From Paenibacillus albidus (GTDB lineage Bacteria; Bacillota; Bacilli; Paenibacillales; Paenibacillaceae), in contig NZ_BMKR01000048.1 of NCBI RefSeq assembly GCF_014644435.1, forward strand, positions 1-48,355: a DNA stretch of 48,355 bases. Reading direction: 5' to 3'. Made by a program: the position numbers and the translations under genes. Under the pieces are notes generated by a model. It was not told the origin of the DNA, made no database searches, and saw nothing but the letters and a program-made list of their open reading frames with translations. Below are positions 1 through 7,451 of the stretch, piece by piece (positions within the stretch are counted from its first letter, which is position 1; every line of letters starts with the position of its first letter).

Positions 1-160
1 TTGAAACATCTGACGAGAATTTGCATTCTCTACCGATTCATCTCCAGCATTCGCATGCTGCAAGAATCCTCTTTGTTTGGATTCCACTTTCGTGAATTCC
101 CACTCACTCGTTGTTCAGTTTTCAAAGATCAATGTCTCGTTTTCGTTCATCGTTGCTTGT
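1..160 (-). other. leader of an rRNA operon (16S lies beyond left edge)
   Basis: Read on the minus strand this is the transcribed leader that precedes 16S rRNA in Paenibacillus-type operons. It carries the boxA-like antitermination string TGATCTTTGAAAACT (about 117-131) followed by three short hairpins: around GGAATTCACG/GTGGAATCC, CAGCAT/ATGCTG, and GAGAAT/ATTCTC close to the edge. There is no coding gene here; the 72-residue frame on the plus strand has no ribosome binding site. The 16S gene itself is not in the window, so the assignment rests on the leader sequence and the tandem promoters behind it. Confidence 0.75.
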
Positions 161-176
161 CAGCAGCGACCTTTAT

Positions 177-206
177 AATATATCACAGCACCTTCATTCT
201 AGTCAA
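177..206 (-). promoter_or_regulatory. rrn promoter P2
   Basis: On the minus strand TTGACT (201-206) is followed by an 18-base spacer and TATATT (177-182), with a TG two bases upstream of the -10 (extended -10). It closely resembles the second promoter at 284-313, including the shared string TGTGATA before the -10, as expected for tandem rRNA promoters. Confidence 0.7.
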
Positions 207-283
207 GCGATTTTTTTAATTAATTATTCGCTTGCCGTTCTGACAAGTTAATCAAGACTATCTTGTCCAAAGGGCCGAGACTT

Positions 284-313
284 AATGTATCACAGAACAC
301 AACCTGCCGTCAA
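284..313 (-). promoter_or_regulatory. rrn promoter P1
   Basis: TTGACG (308-313), 18-base spacer and TACATT (284-289) on the minus strand, with extended -10 TG. The -35 lies only a few bases after the bofA stop codon, and no terminator is visible between bofA and this promoter, so readthrough from the dnaX cluster into the rRNA operon is possible. Confidence 0.6.
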
Positions 314-316
314 CCA

Positions 317-583
317 TTATAGCAATGTTATTTTTAATCCCAATAAAAGCAGCACTCCCGGCAGCCCCAGAATCGTTACCGTGCCTATGGTTGCCGGATT
401 TAGCGGAATGTACACTTCCGTCAACAGACCTGAGAAATTCACCAGGTAAATCCCTGCAGCAGCAAGGACTAAGTGAGTGCCGAACAGGCTTAACCAGCTC
501 CAGCCTATTCTTTTTCTGAATACTATTAAAAGCAGCATTATTAATGACCCTATAAATATTCCCATCGCAGCTAATCTGATCAT
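317..583 (-). CDS. bofA: BofA-family pro-sigma-K processing inhibitor
   Basis: An 88-residue, almost entirely hydrophobic protein with three likely membrane segments (about residues 4-22, 28-50 and 65-86). The family member in B. subtilis sits in the outer forespore membrane with SpoIVFA and holds the protease SpoIVFB inactive, so that pro-sigma-K is processed late in sporulation. Size, hydrophobicity and position directly after yaaL and recR match bofA; the role in this organism is inferred. The start has AGGAGG eight bases from the ATG. It is 22 bases downstream of yaaL and is probably co-transcribed with it. An rRNA promoter begins immediately after its stop codon. Confidence 0.85.
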   Translation of the reverse strand: MIRLAAMGIFIGSLIMLLLIVFRKRIGWSWLSLFGTHLVLAAAGIYLVNFSGLLTEVYIPLNPATIGTVTILGLPGVLLLLGLKITLL

Positions 584-605
584 GTTACACCTCCTGCTAA
601 TGTTT

Positions 606-860
606 TTACATTTGGCTGCGGTTCAAACCCAAGCTTTTGGCATGTTTCAAATGAATTTGATATTTGCGCTCCGCCGCTTCCAGTATAAAAATAGCGTAGT
701 CAATCTGGTCCTGTCCTGTAGCTTCATCAAACATCAGGTAGGCCGTTTCCCACTCTGCATGTGCCTTTCGGACCTCTAAAAAGGTCTCCCAGCTCTCATC
801 ATACCGTTCTGCCTGCCGATCCCCTGCCGTCTCCCGCCGCCACGAACTCCACCATCCCAT
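606..860 (-). CDS. yaaL: YaaL-like DUF2508 family protein
   Basis: An 84-residue soluble, charged protein with an N-terminal Trp/Arg-rich stretch and a helical body with many Glu, Ala and Arg residues. It matches the small YaaL family (DUF2508), whose function is not known, and it occupies the same place between recR and bofA as in Bacillus. The ribosome binding site AAAGGGGGA precedes the ATG by six bases. A terminator-like hairpin separates it from recR, so yaaL-bofA may have its own promoter in the 90 bases before it; I could not identify one. Confidence 0.75.
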   Translation of the reverse strand: MGWWSSWRRETAGDRQAERYDESWETFLEVRKAHAEWETAYLMFDEATGQDQIDYAIFILEAAERKYQIHLKHAKSLGLNRSQM

Positions 861-951
861 GCTGAATCCCCCTTTAGAATAAACTGCCGCAAAGATAAAC
901 GCTCTCTCAGCCGGCTATTCTCATTCATATCGGGATTGGGACAAACTTAGA

Positions 952-979
952 ACAAAAAAAGAAGCCCATAGCAGGCTTC
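952..979 (-). terminator. terminator after recR
   Basis: On the minus strand GAAGCC, a seven-base loop and GGCTTC are followed by seven T residues. It lies 28 bases after the recR stop and would end the dnaX-yaaK-recR transcript. Confidence 0.65.
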
Positions 980-1006
980 CTTATTATTTCTCCATCCGGC
1001 CAGACC

Positions 1007-1606
1007 TCAGAACAGCTCGCGGCGACCCTCCAAGGCCTTGGATAGGGTCACCTCATCGGCATATTCAAGATCTCCGCCTACAGGCAGGCCATGGGCAATC
1101 CGGGTAATTTTGATTTCAAATGGCCGGGTTAACCGTGAGATGTACATGGCTGTTGCTTCACCTTCAATATTGGGGTTGGTAGCCATAATCAGCTCCTTCA
1201 CCCTCTCGTCACTCAGTCGGGTCAACAATTCCTTTAGACGGATATCATCCGGCCCAATGCCCTCCATAGGCGAAATCGCACCCTGCAGAACATGATAGTA
1301 TCCATTGAACTCCTTGGTCCGCTCAATCGCCACCAAATCCTTGGAATCCTGGATTACACATATTACAGAGGGATCGCGCGTTTTGTCCTGGCAGATCCGG
1401 CACGGATCGGTATCCGTGATGTTGCAGCAGACCGAGCAATAATGAAGATTGCGTTTGACATTTACCAAGGCTTTGGCAAAGTCGATAACCTCGTCTTCCT
1501 TCATACTAATCACATGAAAGGCCAACCGGGCGGCTGTCTTCGGCCCAATCCCGGGCAAACGCGTAAAAGCATCGATCAGCTTGGCTAACGGTTCGGGATA
1601 ATACAA
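1007..1606 (-). CDS. recR: recombination mediator protein RecR
   Basis: A 199-residue RecR, the usual family length. RecR works with RecO (and RecF) to load RecA on gapped single-stranded DNA. A helix-hairpin-helix around residues 17-31 (LPGIGPKTAARLAF) is followed by a four-Cys zinc site at C57, C60, C69 and C72 and a Toprim domain (about 80-175) ending in the typical NPNIEGEATAMYI and GLPVGGDLEYAD stretches. The start is TTG, preceded by AAAGGAGA, and aligns with the known MxYPEP N-terminus. It follows yaaK by about 36 bases in the conserved dnaX-yaaK-recR order. Position 61 is a fifth Cys directly after the zinc-site pair, a small oddity. Confidence 0.96.
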   Translation of the reverse strand: MYYPEPLAKLIDAFTRLPGIGPKTAARLAFHVISMKEDEVIDFAKALVNVKRNLHYCSVCCNITDTDPCRICQDKTRDPSVICVIQDSKDLVAIERTKEFNGYYHVLQGAISPMEGIGPDDIRLKELLTRLSDERVKELIMATNPNIEGEATAMYISRLTRPFEIKITRIAHGLPVGGDLEYADEVTLSKALEGRRELF

Positions 1607-1642
1607 AGTGGTAGTTCTCCTTTTGACTTAATGGAGTGTGAA

Positions 1643-1954
1643 CTAGAACAGGCCTGGAATTTTCATTCCGCCGGTGAATTTGCCCATATCGTTGTTGGCC
1701 AGCTCTTCGGCTTGGGTCAATGCATCATTTACCGCTGTGATTACAAGATCCTGAAGCATTTCTACATCATCCGGATCAACAGCTTCCGGTTTGATTTGAA
1801 TGGAGAGCAGCTTTTTGTGGCCGTTCACTTGTACAGTGACTACCCCGCCGCCGGAAGATCCTTCAATCGTCTTGCTGCCGAGCTCTTCTTGGGCTTTTAG
1901 CATTTGCTCCTGCATTTTTTTGACCTGCTTCATCATCTGGTTCATATTATTCAT
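1643..1954 (-). CDS. yaaK: YbaB/EbfC-family nucleoid-associated protein
   Basis: A 103-residue protein with the family layout: an N-terminal Met/Asn/Gln/Lys-rich coiled helix (MNNMNQMMKQ then KKMQEQMLKAQEEL), a beta core with GSSGGGVVTVQVNG and the acidic segment EAVDPDDVEMLQDLV, and a C-terminal Gly-rich tail. YbaB/EbfC proteins are dimeric DNA-binding proteins that coat the nucleoid. The gene lies between dnaX and recR, as in most bacteria, with AAGGAGAG ahead of the ATG. In vivo role here is inferred from the family only. Confidence 0.93.
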   Translation of the reverse strand: MNNMNQMMKQVKKMQEQMLKAQEELGSKTIEGSSGGGVVTVQVNGHKKLLSIQIKPEAVDPDDVEMLQDLVITAVNDALTQAEELANNDMGKFTGGMKIPGLF

Positions 1955-2000
1955 ACATCATCTCTCCTTTTGGATGCGCATTGCGCTAATGGGCCTGTTA

Positions 2001-3773
2001 CTACTCTTTTATGACAACAAGGTCTTCTCCAAAAAGCTGGATGGCCTCGTCAATCCATGGTTCCTTGGAAGCACCCGCAGCTTCATGCTCATGCTCCAGG
2101 CGAAGCTCTTCTTTGCCCGGCTGGTCCGCAGACTTCTGCGCAGCCTCATTCCAGTCACGCATCATGATCGTAACCAGCCGATAAGGCTTGCCGAGACGGG
2201 CTGCCATAACATTCTCAATCACTTGCCTGTTGGCCGGCTTCTCAGTTGTGTCACGGTGAATGGTATTCTTAAAAGCCACAAGCACCGCATCCTCCATGAC
2301 AGAGACAGGCTCCCCGTCCACAAACCAAGCATGAACCGTCACCTTCTCTTCCTTTACGCCTTGCAGAACAACGCTCCACTGCTTATAAACTGCTGAGAAA
2401 TCAGGGCTGTCTTTACTGGCGATAAATTTGTCCACCTGGGGAGGCATCTTGCCGGCAGCAGAGATCCGCGGAGCACTCTGGGCAGGCTGCAGCTTCGGAC
2501 TGGCATTATGATCACGCCCACCCGCAACCGCACCGGCTTGAATGGCTTGCTCCAGCTTCTTTTCCAAAGCGGCAAGCTGCCGCTTCAGCATATCCAGTTC
2601 ACCAGGGTCCGCACCGGAAGAGGTTCCAGCAACAGCGGGAACGGAACCAGACGAAGCAGCAGCGACAGGAACCGCCAGGTTTCCTTGTTCATGCATGCTG
2701 CACAGCTTCATCAGTGCCACCTCAAACAAAGTCTGCGGATGGGTAGCATATTTCATCTCGCCCAGGTACCGGTTAAGGGTGTCGACGATCTCAAAGAGAC
2801 GTTCACGGGAGAAAGCTGAAGCCATATCCTGGAACTCTGCAGGATTAAGAACCCGGTCAGTCAGTTGGTCTGCTCCCGGCACCATCTTAATCATAAGCAG
2901 ATCGCGGAAATAATACAGCAGATTCTCCAGACACTTATCGGCACTTTTCCCCTCCTGCATCAGTTGCTCGACAAGCTCCAGAAGAAGACCCATGTCCCCT
3001 TCCAGAATAGCTTTGGCCAGGCGGGCAAACTGCTCTGAGGGGATACCGCCGGTCATGCCCAATACCTGCTGGTAGGTCACCTGTCCGTCCGTAAAGGACG
3101 AGATCTGGTCCAGAATACTCAAGGCATCCCGCATCCCGCCGTCAGAGAGACGGGCGATATACTGCAGCGCATCCGGATCCGCCTCGATCCCTTCCTTGTC
3201 ACAAATCGTTCTCAGATGGGCAGCTTGCTCTTCCAGCGAGACTCTGCGGAAGTCAAAGCGCTGGCAGCGGGATATGATCGTTGCCGGCAATTTATGCGGC
3301 TCTGTTGTTGCCAAGATGAACATGACATGTGGAGGCGGTTCCTCCAGCGTCTTGAGCAGCGCATTAAAGGCTTCCGTTGTCAGCATGTGCACTTCATCAA
3401 TAATATACACTTTACGGCGCACTTCGGTAGGCGCATATTTGACTTTATCCCTCAGGTCGCGGATTTCTTCCACACCCCGGTTGGATGCCGCATCAATCTC
3501 CTGCACATCCATTACGTTACCCGCAGTGATACGCAGACAGGAAGGACACTCATTACAAGGTTCAGGACCGAGTCCACGCTCACAGTTGACCGCTTTGGCC
3601 AACACCTTGGCAGCGCTTGTCTTACCGGTCCCGCGCGGACCGCTGAACAGATAGGCATGCGAAACCCGCTGTTCACGAATAGCGTTCTGCAGCGTCTTTA
3701 TAATGTGCTGTTGTCCTACCATATCCTGAAACGACTGTGGCCGCCAAGCACGGTACAGCGCGATATGTTCCAC
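2001..3773 (-). CDS. dnaX: DNA polymerase III subunit gamma/tau
   Basis: A 590-residue DnaX, the ATPase of the clamp loader. Walker A GPRGTGKTS is at residues 45-53, the zinc-binding cysteines are C64, C73, C76 and C79, the DEVH Walker B is near 126-129, and the sensor segment ATTEPHKLPATIISRCQRF follows. After the AAA+ core come a gamma-type domain III and an Ala/Gly/Ser-rich linker (about 365-450), then a basic and acidic C-terminal region that should correspond to tau. The start is GTG with AGAGGG nine bases upstream; the upstream SRP RNA terminator lies 80 bases away. I saw no obvious programmed frameshift signal, in line with a single full-length product. Confidence 0.96.
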   Translation of the reverse strand: MEHIALYRAWRPQSFQDMVGQQHIIKTLQNAIREQRVSHAYLFSGPRGTGKTSAAKVLAKAVNCERGLGPEPCNECPSCLRITAGNVMDVQEIDAASNRGVEEIRDLRDKVKYAPTEVRRKVYIIDEVHMLTTEAFNALLKTLEEPPPHVMFILATTEPHKLPATIISRCQRFDFRRVSLEEQAAHLRTICDKEGIEADPDALQYIARLSDGGMRDALSILDQISSFTDGQVTYQQVLGMTGGIPSEQFARLAKAILEGDMGLLLELVEQLMQEGKSADKCLENLLYYFRDLLMIKMVPGADQLTDRVLNPAEFQDMASAFSRERLFEIVDTLNRYLGEMKYATHPQTLFEVALMKLCSMHEQGNLAVPVAAASSGSVPAVAGTSSGADPGELDMLKRQLAALEKKLEQAIQAGAVAGGRDHNASPKLQPAQSAPRISAAGKMPPQVDKFIASKDSPDFSAVYKQWSVVLQGVKEEKVTVHAWFVDGEPVSVMEDAVLVAFKNTIHRDTTEKPANRQVIENVMAARLGKPYRLVTIMMRDWNEAAQKSADQPGKEELRLEHEHEAAGASKEPWIDEAIQLFGEDLVVIKE

Positions 3774-3852
3774 TATGCATTACCCTCTCTTAGGTTGCCG
3801 CTTTCCGGCATTTGTCGCTAACCCATTATACTATATTCTCCAACCTTTGACC

Positions 3853-3889
3853 AAAAACAAAAAGCATCTCCGCTTATCGCAAAGATGCT
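3853..3889 (-). terminator. terminator of SRP RNA
   Basis: On the minus strand AGCATCT, a loop, AGATGCT and then TTTTGTTTTT. It lies 19 bases after the mature SRP RNA 3' end and 80 bases before dnaX, so the RNA is probably a separate transcript. Confidence 0.8.
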
Positions 3890-3907
3890 GTCATTATTAC
3901 ATTATAA

Positions 3908-4178
3908 ACCGTGCACCTGTTATTGATGGCTGCGATCCAAGCGGCAACCCTACATGACTGCTCGGGCTAGGCCACCCTCCGGCACAAGAGAAAACTTGCT
4001 TATGGCTGCTTCCTTCCGGACCTGACCAGGTTCACAAGCACTCATTGCGGAGGACCCAACCGTCAACACAGCCCGTAGGAACCAAGGCCTCACATCGACA
4101 GCACCTCTAACAGGAATTCAACCTCGCTACAGCGGATTGCGAGTTACAGGGCACCGCTACCTCCCCGTCTAGCACGGC
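3908..4178 (-). ncRNA. scr: signal recognition particle RNA, large Bacillus type
   Basis: About 271 nucleotides. The minus-strand RNA starts near GCCGTGCTAGACGGGGAG and ends near GGTGCACGGT, so the ends pair, and the highly conserved apical domain with GTCAGGTCCGGAAGGAAGCA lies around 4005-4030. The length shows the Gram-positive form with an Alu domain, in contrast to the short 4.5S RNA. With Ffh and HBsu it targets membrane and secreted proteins to SecYEG. As in Bacillus it sits just upstream of dnaX; unlike Bacillus, tadA is not its upstream neighbour but lies 34 kb away. Exact ends are approximate by a few bases. Confidence 0.95.
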
Positions 4179-4185
4179 GAAGTTA

Positions 4186-4214
4186 AGTATAGCTTACACC
4201 CGCCCAAAAATCAA
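4186..4214 (-). promoter_or_regulatory. SRP RNA promoter
   Basis: TTGATT (4209-4214), a 17-base spacer and TATACT (4186-4191) on the minus strand place transcription initiation seven to eight bases downstream at the mature 5' end of the SRP RNA (about 4178). Confidence 0.8.
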
Positions 4215-4240
4215 CCATAGGTACGGAAAAGAAACTTCAA

Positions 4241-4273
4241 AATATAGAAACCCCCGGCTGCAACAGCCGGAGG
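4241..4273 (-). terminator. terminator of rpmE
   Basis: On the minus strand CCTCCGGCTG, loop TTG, CAGCCGGGGG, then TTTCTATATTTT. It directly precedes the SRP RNA promoter. Confidence 0.8.
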
Positions 4274-4310
4274 TTGGCTTAAACACTGGACCACAGAGAT
4301 TCCAGCTGGA

Positions 4311-4508
4311 TTAGATTCCATATTTTTTCTTGAATTTATCAACCCGGCCGCCGGCATCCAGGAATTTCTGCTTGCCCGTAAAAAACGGATGGCAGCTGGA
4401 GCATATTTCGACGCGAAGCTCTTGTTTCACGGAGCCGGCTTCAAAAGTGTTGCCGCACGCACAGGTTACCTTTGTTACATTATACTTTGGTTGAATTGTT
4501 GCTTGCAT
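4311..4508 (-). CDS. rpmE: 50S ribosomal protein L31, zinc-binding form
   Basis: A 65-residue bL31 with all four zinc ligands, C16, C18, C36 and C39, and the family signature HPFFTGKQKF. This is the C+ form used under zinc-replete growth; zinc-free paralogues lack the cysteines. The start has GAGAGGTGA upstream. It lies downstream of rho and the radical SAM gene, matching the rho-rpmE order in Bacillus, and has its own strong promoter (4573-4601) and terminator. No Zur box was recognised. Confidence 0.97.
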   Translation of the reverse strand: MQATIQPKYNVTKVTCACGNTFEAGSVKQELRVEICSSCHPFFTGKQKFLDAGGRVDKFKKKYGI

Positions 4509-4572
4509 TTGAATCTCACCTCTCTTGCCCTAAGCCTCATGCGGACTTAGAGTTATATGAATATGCCCACAT

Positions 4573-4601
4573 ATTTTAGCATGGATAAATCCACACTGCA
4601 A
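4573..4601 (-). promoter_or_regulatory. rpmE promoter
   Basis: On the minus strand TTGCAG (4596-4601), a 17-base spacer and TAAAAT (4573-4578) with an extended -10 TGC. The 5' untranslated region is about 60 bases. Confidence 0.7.
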
Positions 4602-4630
4602 TAGGTTTCATATTCACAGCTTTGAACCCC

Positions 4631-5908
4631 TCAACTATGAACGCGCCCGGGCTTGGCACGGGTTAACGCCGGAGGCGGGACATGCGTAAACGATCCAATT
4701 ACCACCCCGGGCAGCTCCTCCCGGAAAATATCAAGCATGGTCTTCATCCCCAGAATCTCTCCTTGAGCCGGCGGAATTAATTCAAGATAACTCTCCGGAT
4801 CAATATTCAGATTGCGCATCTGAATAAGCTTCAGATCTGTACGCTTGACGAATTCGACCATCGCTTCAATCTCTTCCTCACGATCCGTCACTCCCGGGAA
4901 AATCAGGTAGTTAATCGACGTGTACACTCCCTGGGAGCCTGCGTATTTCAGTGACTTCTCCACATTCGCGAGCGTATAGCCGCGAGGTTTGTAATAGGCA
5001 TTGTAATGATCATCCAGCGCACTGATCGTGCTTACCCGCATCAGATCAAGACCGGCATCAACAATCCCGCGAATATGGTCACTTAGCCCGGCGTTCGTAT
5101 TGATATTAATGTAGCCCATATCCGTGATGGAACGGACCTCCCGCATAGCTTCAATAATGATCTTCGCCTGTGTCGAGGGTTCTCCCTCACAGCCTTGGCC
5201 AAAGCTGACGATGGATTGTGGTGTCTTCAAGTGCTCCAACATCACTTCAACCAGTTCATCCACCCGCGGTTTGAAATTCATCCGCGTCTGCGGAGATACA
5301 AATCCGCTGTCGTCCGGTTGTTCGGAAATACACCCGAAACAGCCTGCATTGCAGGAGTACGACACAGGTACGGCACCTTCCCAGCGGCCAAGAAACGTAT
5401 TGGAGGAGGTGAGGCACTCATAACCAAGCGCACAGTTGGACAGATGAACGAACAGGCGATTCTCCGGGTATTTGGCCGTGAGGCTGCCCACACCCTTCTG
5501 CACCTCTTCCCTGTCGCAATTCAGCGGATTCCACTGTTCCGGGTCGTCAGTCAGCTCGGCGCCTACATAGAAGCCGCCATCTTTCCACACTACGGCCGAA
5601 TATCCGAACAACGGAAGCTTGTAGGTCTTATCCGTCTTCACATAGCCCGGAAGGCATAACCGCGTATAGCCTTGCGGCATCAGTGCCCCAACCGCCTGGG
5701 AACCCTCAGGCAGCGGCATCATTTGCCCGGTCTTGGGGTCCATGCCCACCGCCCGTGTATGGGGCAGCCCCACCAGTGTAGCCCCTTCCGGCAGCGGGAT
5801 TAGTTCTTCCTCCAGCATCTCAACAATCATATCCCCGCTGCGGGCCAGCCCGTACAGCTCGGGATGATCATATACGTTTCCTTGCCCGTCGGCATATACC
5901 AAATACAT
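4631..5908 (-). CDS. radical SAM protein of unknown substrate
   Basis: A 425-residue protein with a CxxxCxxC cluster motif at C186, C190 and C193 (SYSCNAGCFGCISEQ), which binds the 4Fe-4S cluster that cleaves S-adenosylmethionine. An SAM-contact segment GQGCEGEPS follows about 40 residues later, and the rest fits a partial TIM barrel. About 180 residues precede the cluster and include further cysteines (near 131, 159 and 165) that could bind metal. The C-terminus is rich in Pro and basic residues. It starts 25 bases after rho, with AGAGGAGA at the ATG, so it is probably co-transcribed with rho. I do not recognise the substrate; the N-terminal half is distinct from the anaerobic-reductase activases and from heme or cofactor synthases that I know. 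Confidence 0.8.
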   Translation of the reverse strand: MYLVYADGQGNVYDHPELYGLARSGDMIVEMLEEELIPLPEGATLVGLPHTRAVGMDPKTGQMMPLPEGSQAVGALMPQGYTRLCLPGYVKTDKTYKLPLFGYSAVVWKDGGFYVGAELTDDPEQWNPLNCDREEVQKGVGSLTAKYPENRLFVHLSNCALGYECLTSSNTFLGRWEGAVPVSYSCNAGCFGCISEQPDDSGFVSPQTRMNFKPRVDELVEVMLEHLKTPQSIVSFGQGCEGEPSTQAKIIIEAMREVRSITDMGYININTNAGLSDHIRGIVDAGLDLMRVSTISALDDHYNAYYKPRGYTLANVEKSLKYAGSQGVYTSINYLIFPGVTDREEEIEAMVEFVKRTDLKLIQMRNLNIDPESYLELIPPAQGEILGMKTMLDIFREELPGVVIGSFTHVPPPALTRAKPGRVHS

Positions 5909-5933
5909 GTCAGTCTCCTCTTATTATCAATTC

Positions 5934-7283
5934 TCAAGTTGTCGGCAGGGAAGGTGTTTTGGGCCGGGTCGTCCGGCGTGCGGAGGCGCCGCTATTGGAG
6001 GTTCCGCCCTTGCTGGCAGTCCCGTTCGCTGCTTCCTTGCCCGAGACGTCAAAAGACGCCAAAAACTCGGCATTGGTCTTGCTGTCACGAAGCTTCTTGA
6101 GGAATCCTTCGACGAAATCGTAGGATTCGTTCATATTTTTACGGATCGACCAGATCGTATCCAATTCTTCTTTGCTAAGCAGCACTTCTTCGCGGCGCGT
6201 TCCTGAACGGCGGATATCGATCGCCGGAAAAATACGCCGTTCCGCCAATTTGCGGTCCAGATGGAGTTCCATGTTGCCGGTACCCTTAAATTCTTCATAG
6301 ATAATGTCGTCCATACGCGAACCGGTGTCAATTAGTGCGGTTGCAAGAATGGTCAGACTACCGCCCTCTTCCACATTCCGCGCAGAACCGAAAAACCGTT
6401 TGGGACGATGGAAAGCCGCAGGGTCGATCCCCCCGCTGAGTGTCCGGCCGGATGGCGGAACAACGAGATTATAGGCACGCGCCAGACGGGTAATACTGTC
6501 CAGCAAAATCACAACATCCTTTTTATGCTCAACCAGACGCAAAGCCCGCTGCAGCACAAGTTCAGCCACTTTAATATGATTCTCGGGAAGTTCATCAAAG
6601 GTCGATGCCACTACTTCACCCTTTACGGAGCGCTGCATATCGGTTACCTCTTCGGGGCGTTCATCAATCAGCAGTACAAATAATTCAATCTCAGGATTAT
6701 TAGTGGAAATGCTGTTGGCAATTTCTTTCAAGAGGAGCGTTTTCCCTGCTTTGGGAGGTGCAACAATCAAACCGCGCTGCCCCAGACCTACAGGAGCGAG
6801 CAAATCCATTATTCGGGTAGACAAATGAGTAGGGGATGTTTCAAGCGGCAGCTTGTCTTGCGGATAAAGAGGTGTAAGCGCCGGGAAATGAAGACGTTCC
6901 GCTGCACTGGCAGGATTCTCGCCGTTGACGGCATTGACCTGCAACAGTCCGAAATAGCGTTCATTTTCTTTGGGTGTCCGGCATTTGCCGGATACAAGAT
7001 CTCCGCTTCTGAGATCGAACTTGCGGATTTGGGATGCAGAAATATAGATATCTTCAGCACTGGGGAGGTAATTAATCGGCCTCAAAAAGCCATAGCCCTC
7101 CGGCAGAATTTCCAGTACGCCTTCCATAAACATAAGTCCGCTTTGCTCCGCCTGTGCCCGAAGGATCGCAAAGATCAATTCTCGTTTCTTCATCTGCCCG
7201 TAGTAAGGGATCTGGTATTTCTTGGCCAGCTTATACAAGTCGGTCAGCTTCATTTCTTCCAGATCGGAAATTTGAAGATCCAT
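5934..7283 (-). CDS. rho: transcription termination factor Rho
   Basis: A 449-residue hexameric RNA helicase that ends untranslated transcripts. The N-terminal helical domain (residues 1-45) is followed by the cold-shock-like RNA-binding fold with GYGFLR (63-68), Walker A APPKAGKT (175-182), LLIDERPEE, and the C-terminal ATPase with VVPPSGRTLSGG and FFGSARN. The last 35 residues or so are an unusual Ser/Thr/Gly/Arg-rich tail beyond the normal family end, making the protein about 20-30 residues longer than the Bacillus one. The start ATG has AGGTGG seven bases upstream. A 168-base gap separates it from murA; I found no terminator there, so it may be read from murA as well as locally. Confidence 0.97.
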   Translation of the reverse strand: MDLQISDLEEMKLTDLYKLAKKYQIPYYGQMKKRELIFAILRAQAEQSGLMFMEGVLEILPEGYGFLRPINYLPSAEDIYISASQIRKFDLRSGDLVSGKCRTPKENERYFGLLQVNAVNGENPASAAERLHFPALTPLYPQDKLPLETSPTHLSTRIMDLLAPVGLGQRGLIVAPPKAGKTLLLKEIANSISTNNPEIELFVLLIDERPEEVTDMQRSVKGEVVASTFDELPENHIKVAELVLQRALRLVEHKKDVVILLDSITRLARAYNLVVPPSGRTLSGGIDPAAFHRPKRFFGSARNVEEGGSLTILATALIDTGSRMDDIIYEEFKGTGNMELHLDRKLAERRIFPAIDIRRSGTRREEVLLSKEELDTIWSIRKNMNESYDFVEGFLKKLRDSKTNAEFLASFDVSGKEAANGTASKGGTSNSGASARRTTRPKTPSLPTT

Positions 7284-7451
7284 TTAATAACCACCTATTC
7301 AATTTTTTTATATGAGTTCATCTCTAGCACTGTAACGGGCAAAAAACTATGAGTCTATTAAAACGCTCATTAGGATAGGATTACCCCAAATGGAAGGAGA
7401 TATGCAGTTAACCCGCAAAAATTCCTCCCCCCTTTGTCCATGGCGTCTTCT

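Noticed and set aside
2001..3773. Programmed frameshift in dnaX giving separate gamma and tau
   Set aside because: No slippery A-run with a downstream stem was evident at the expected position, and one continuous frame covers the full protein.
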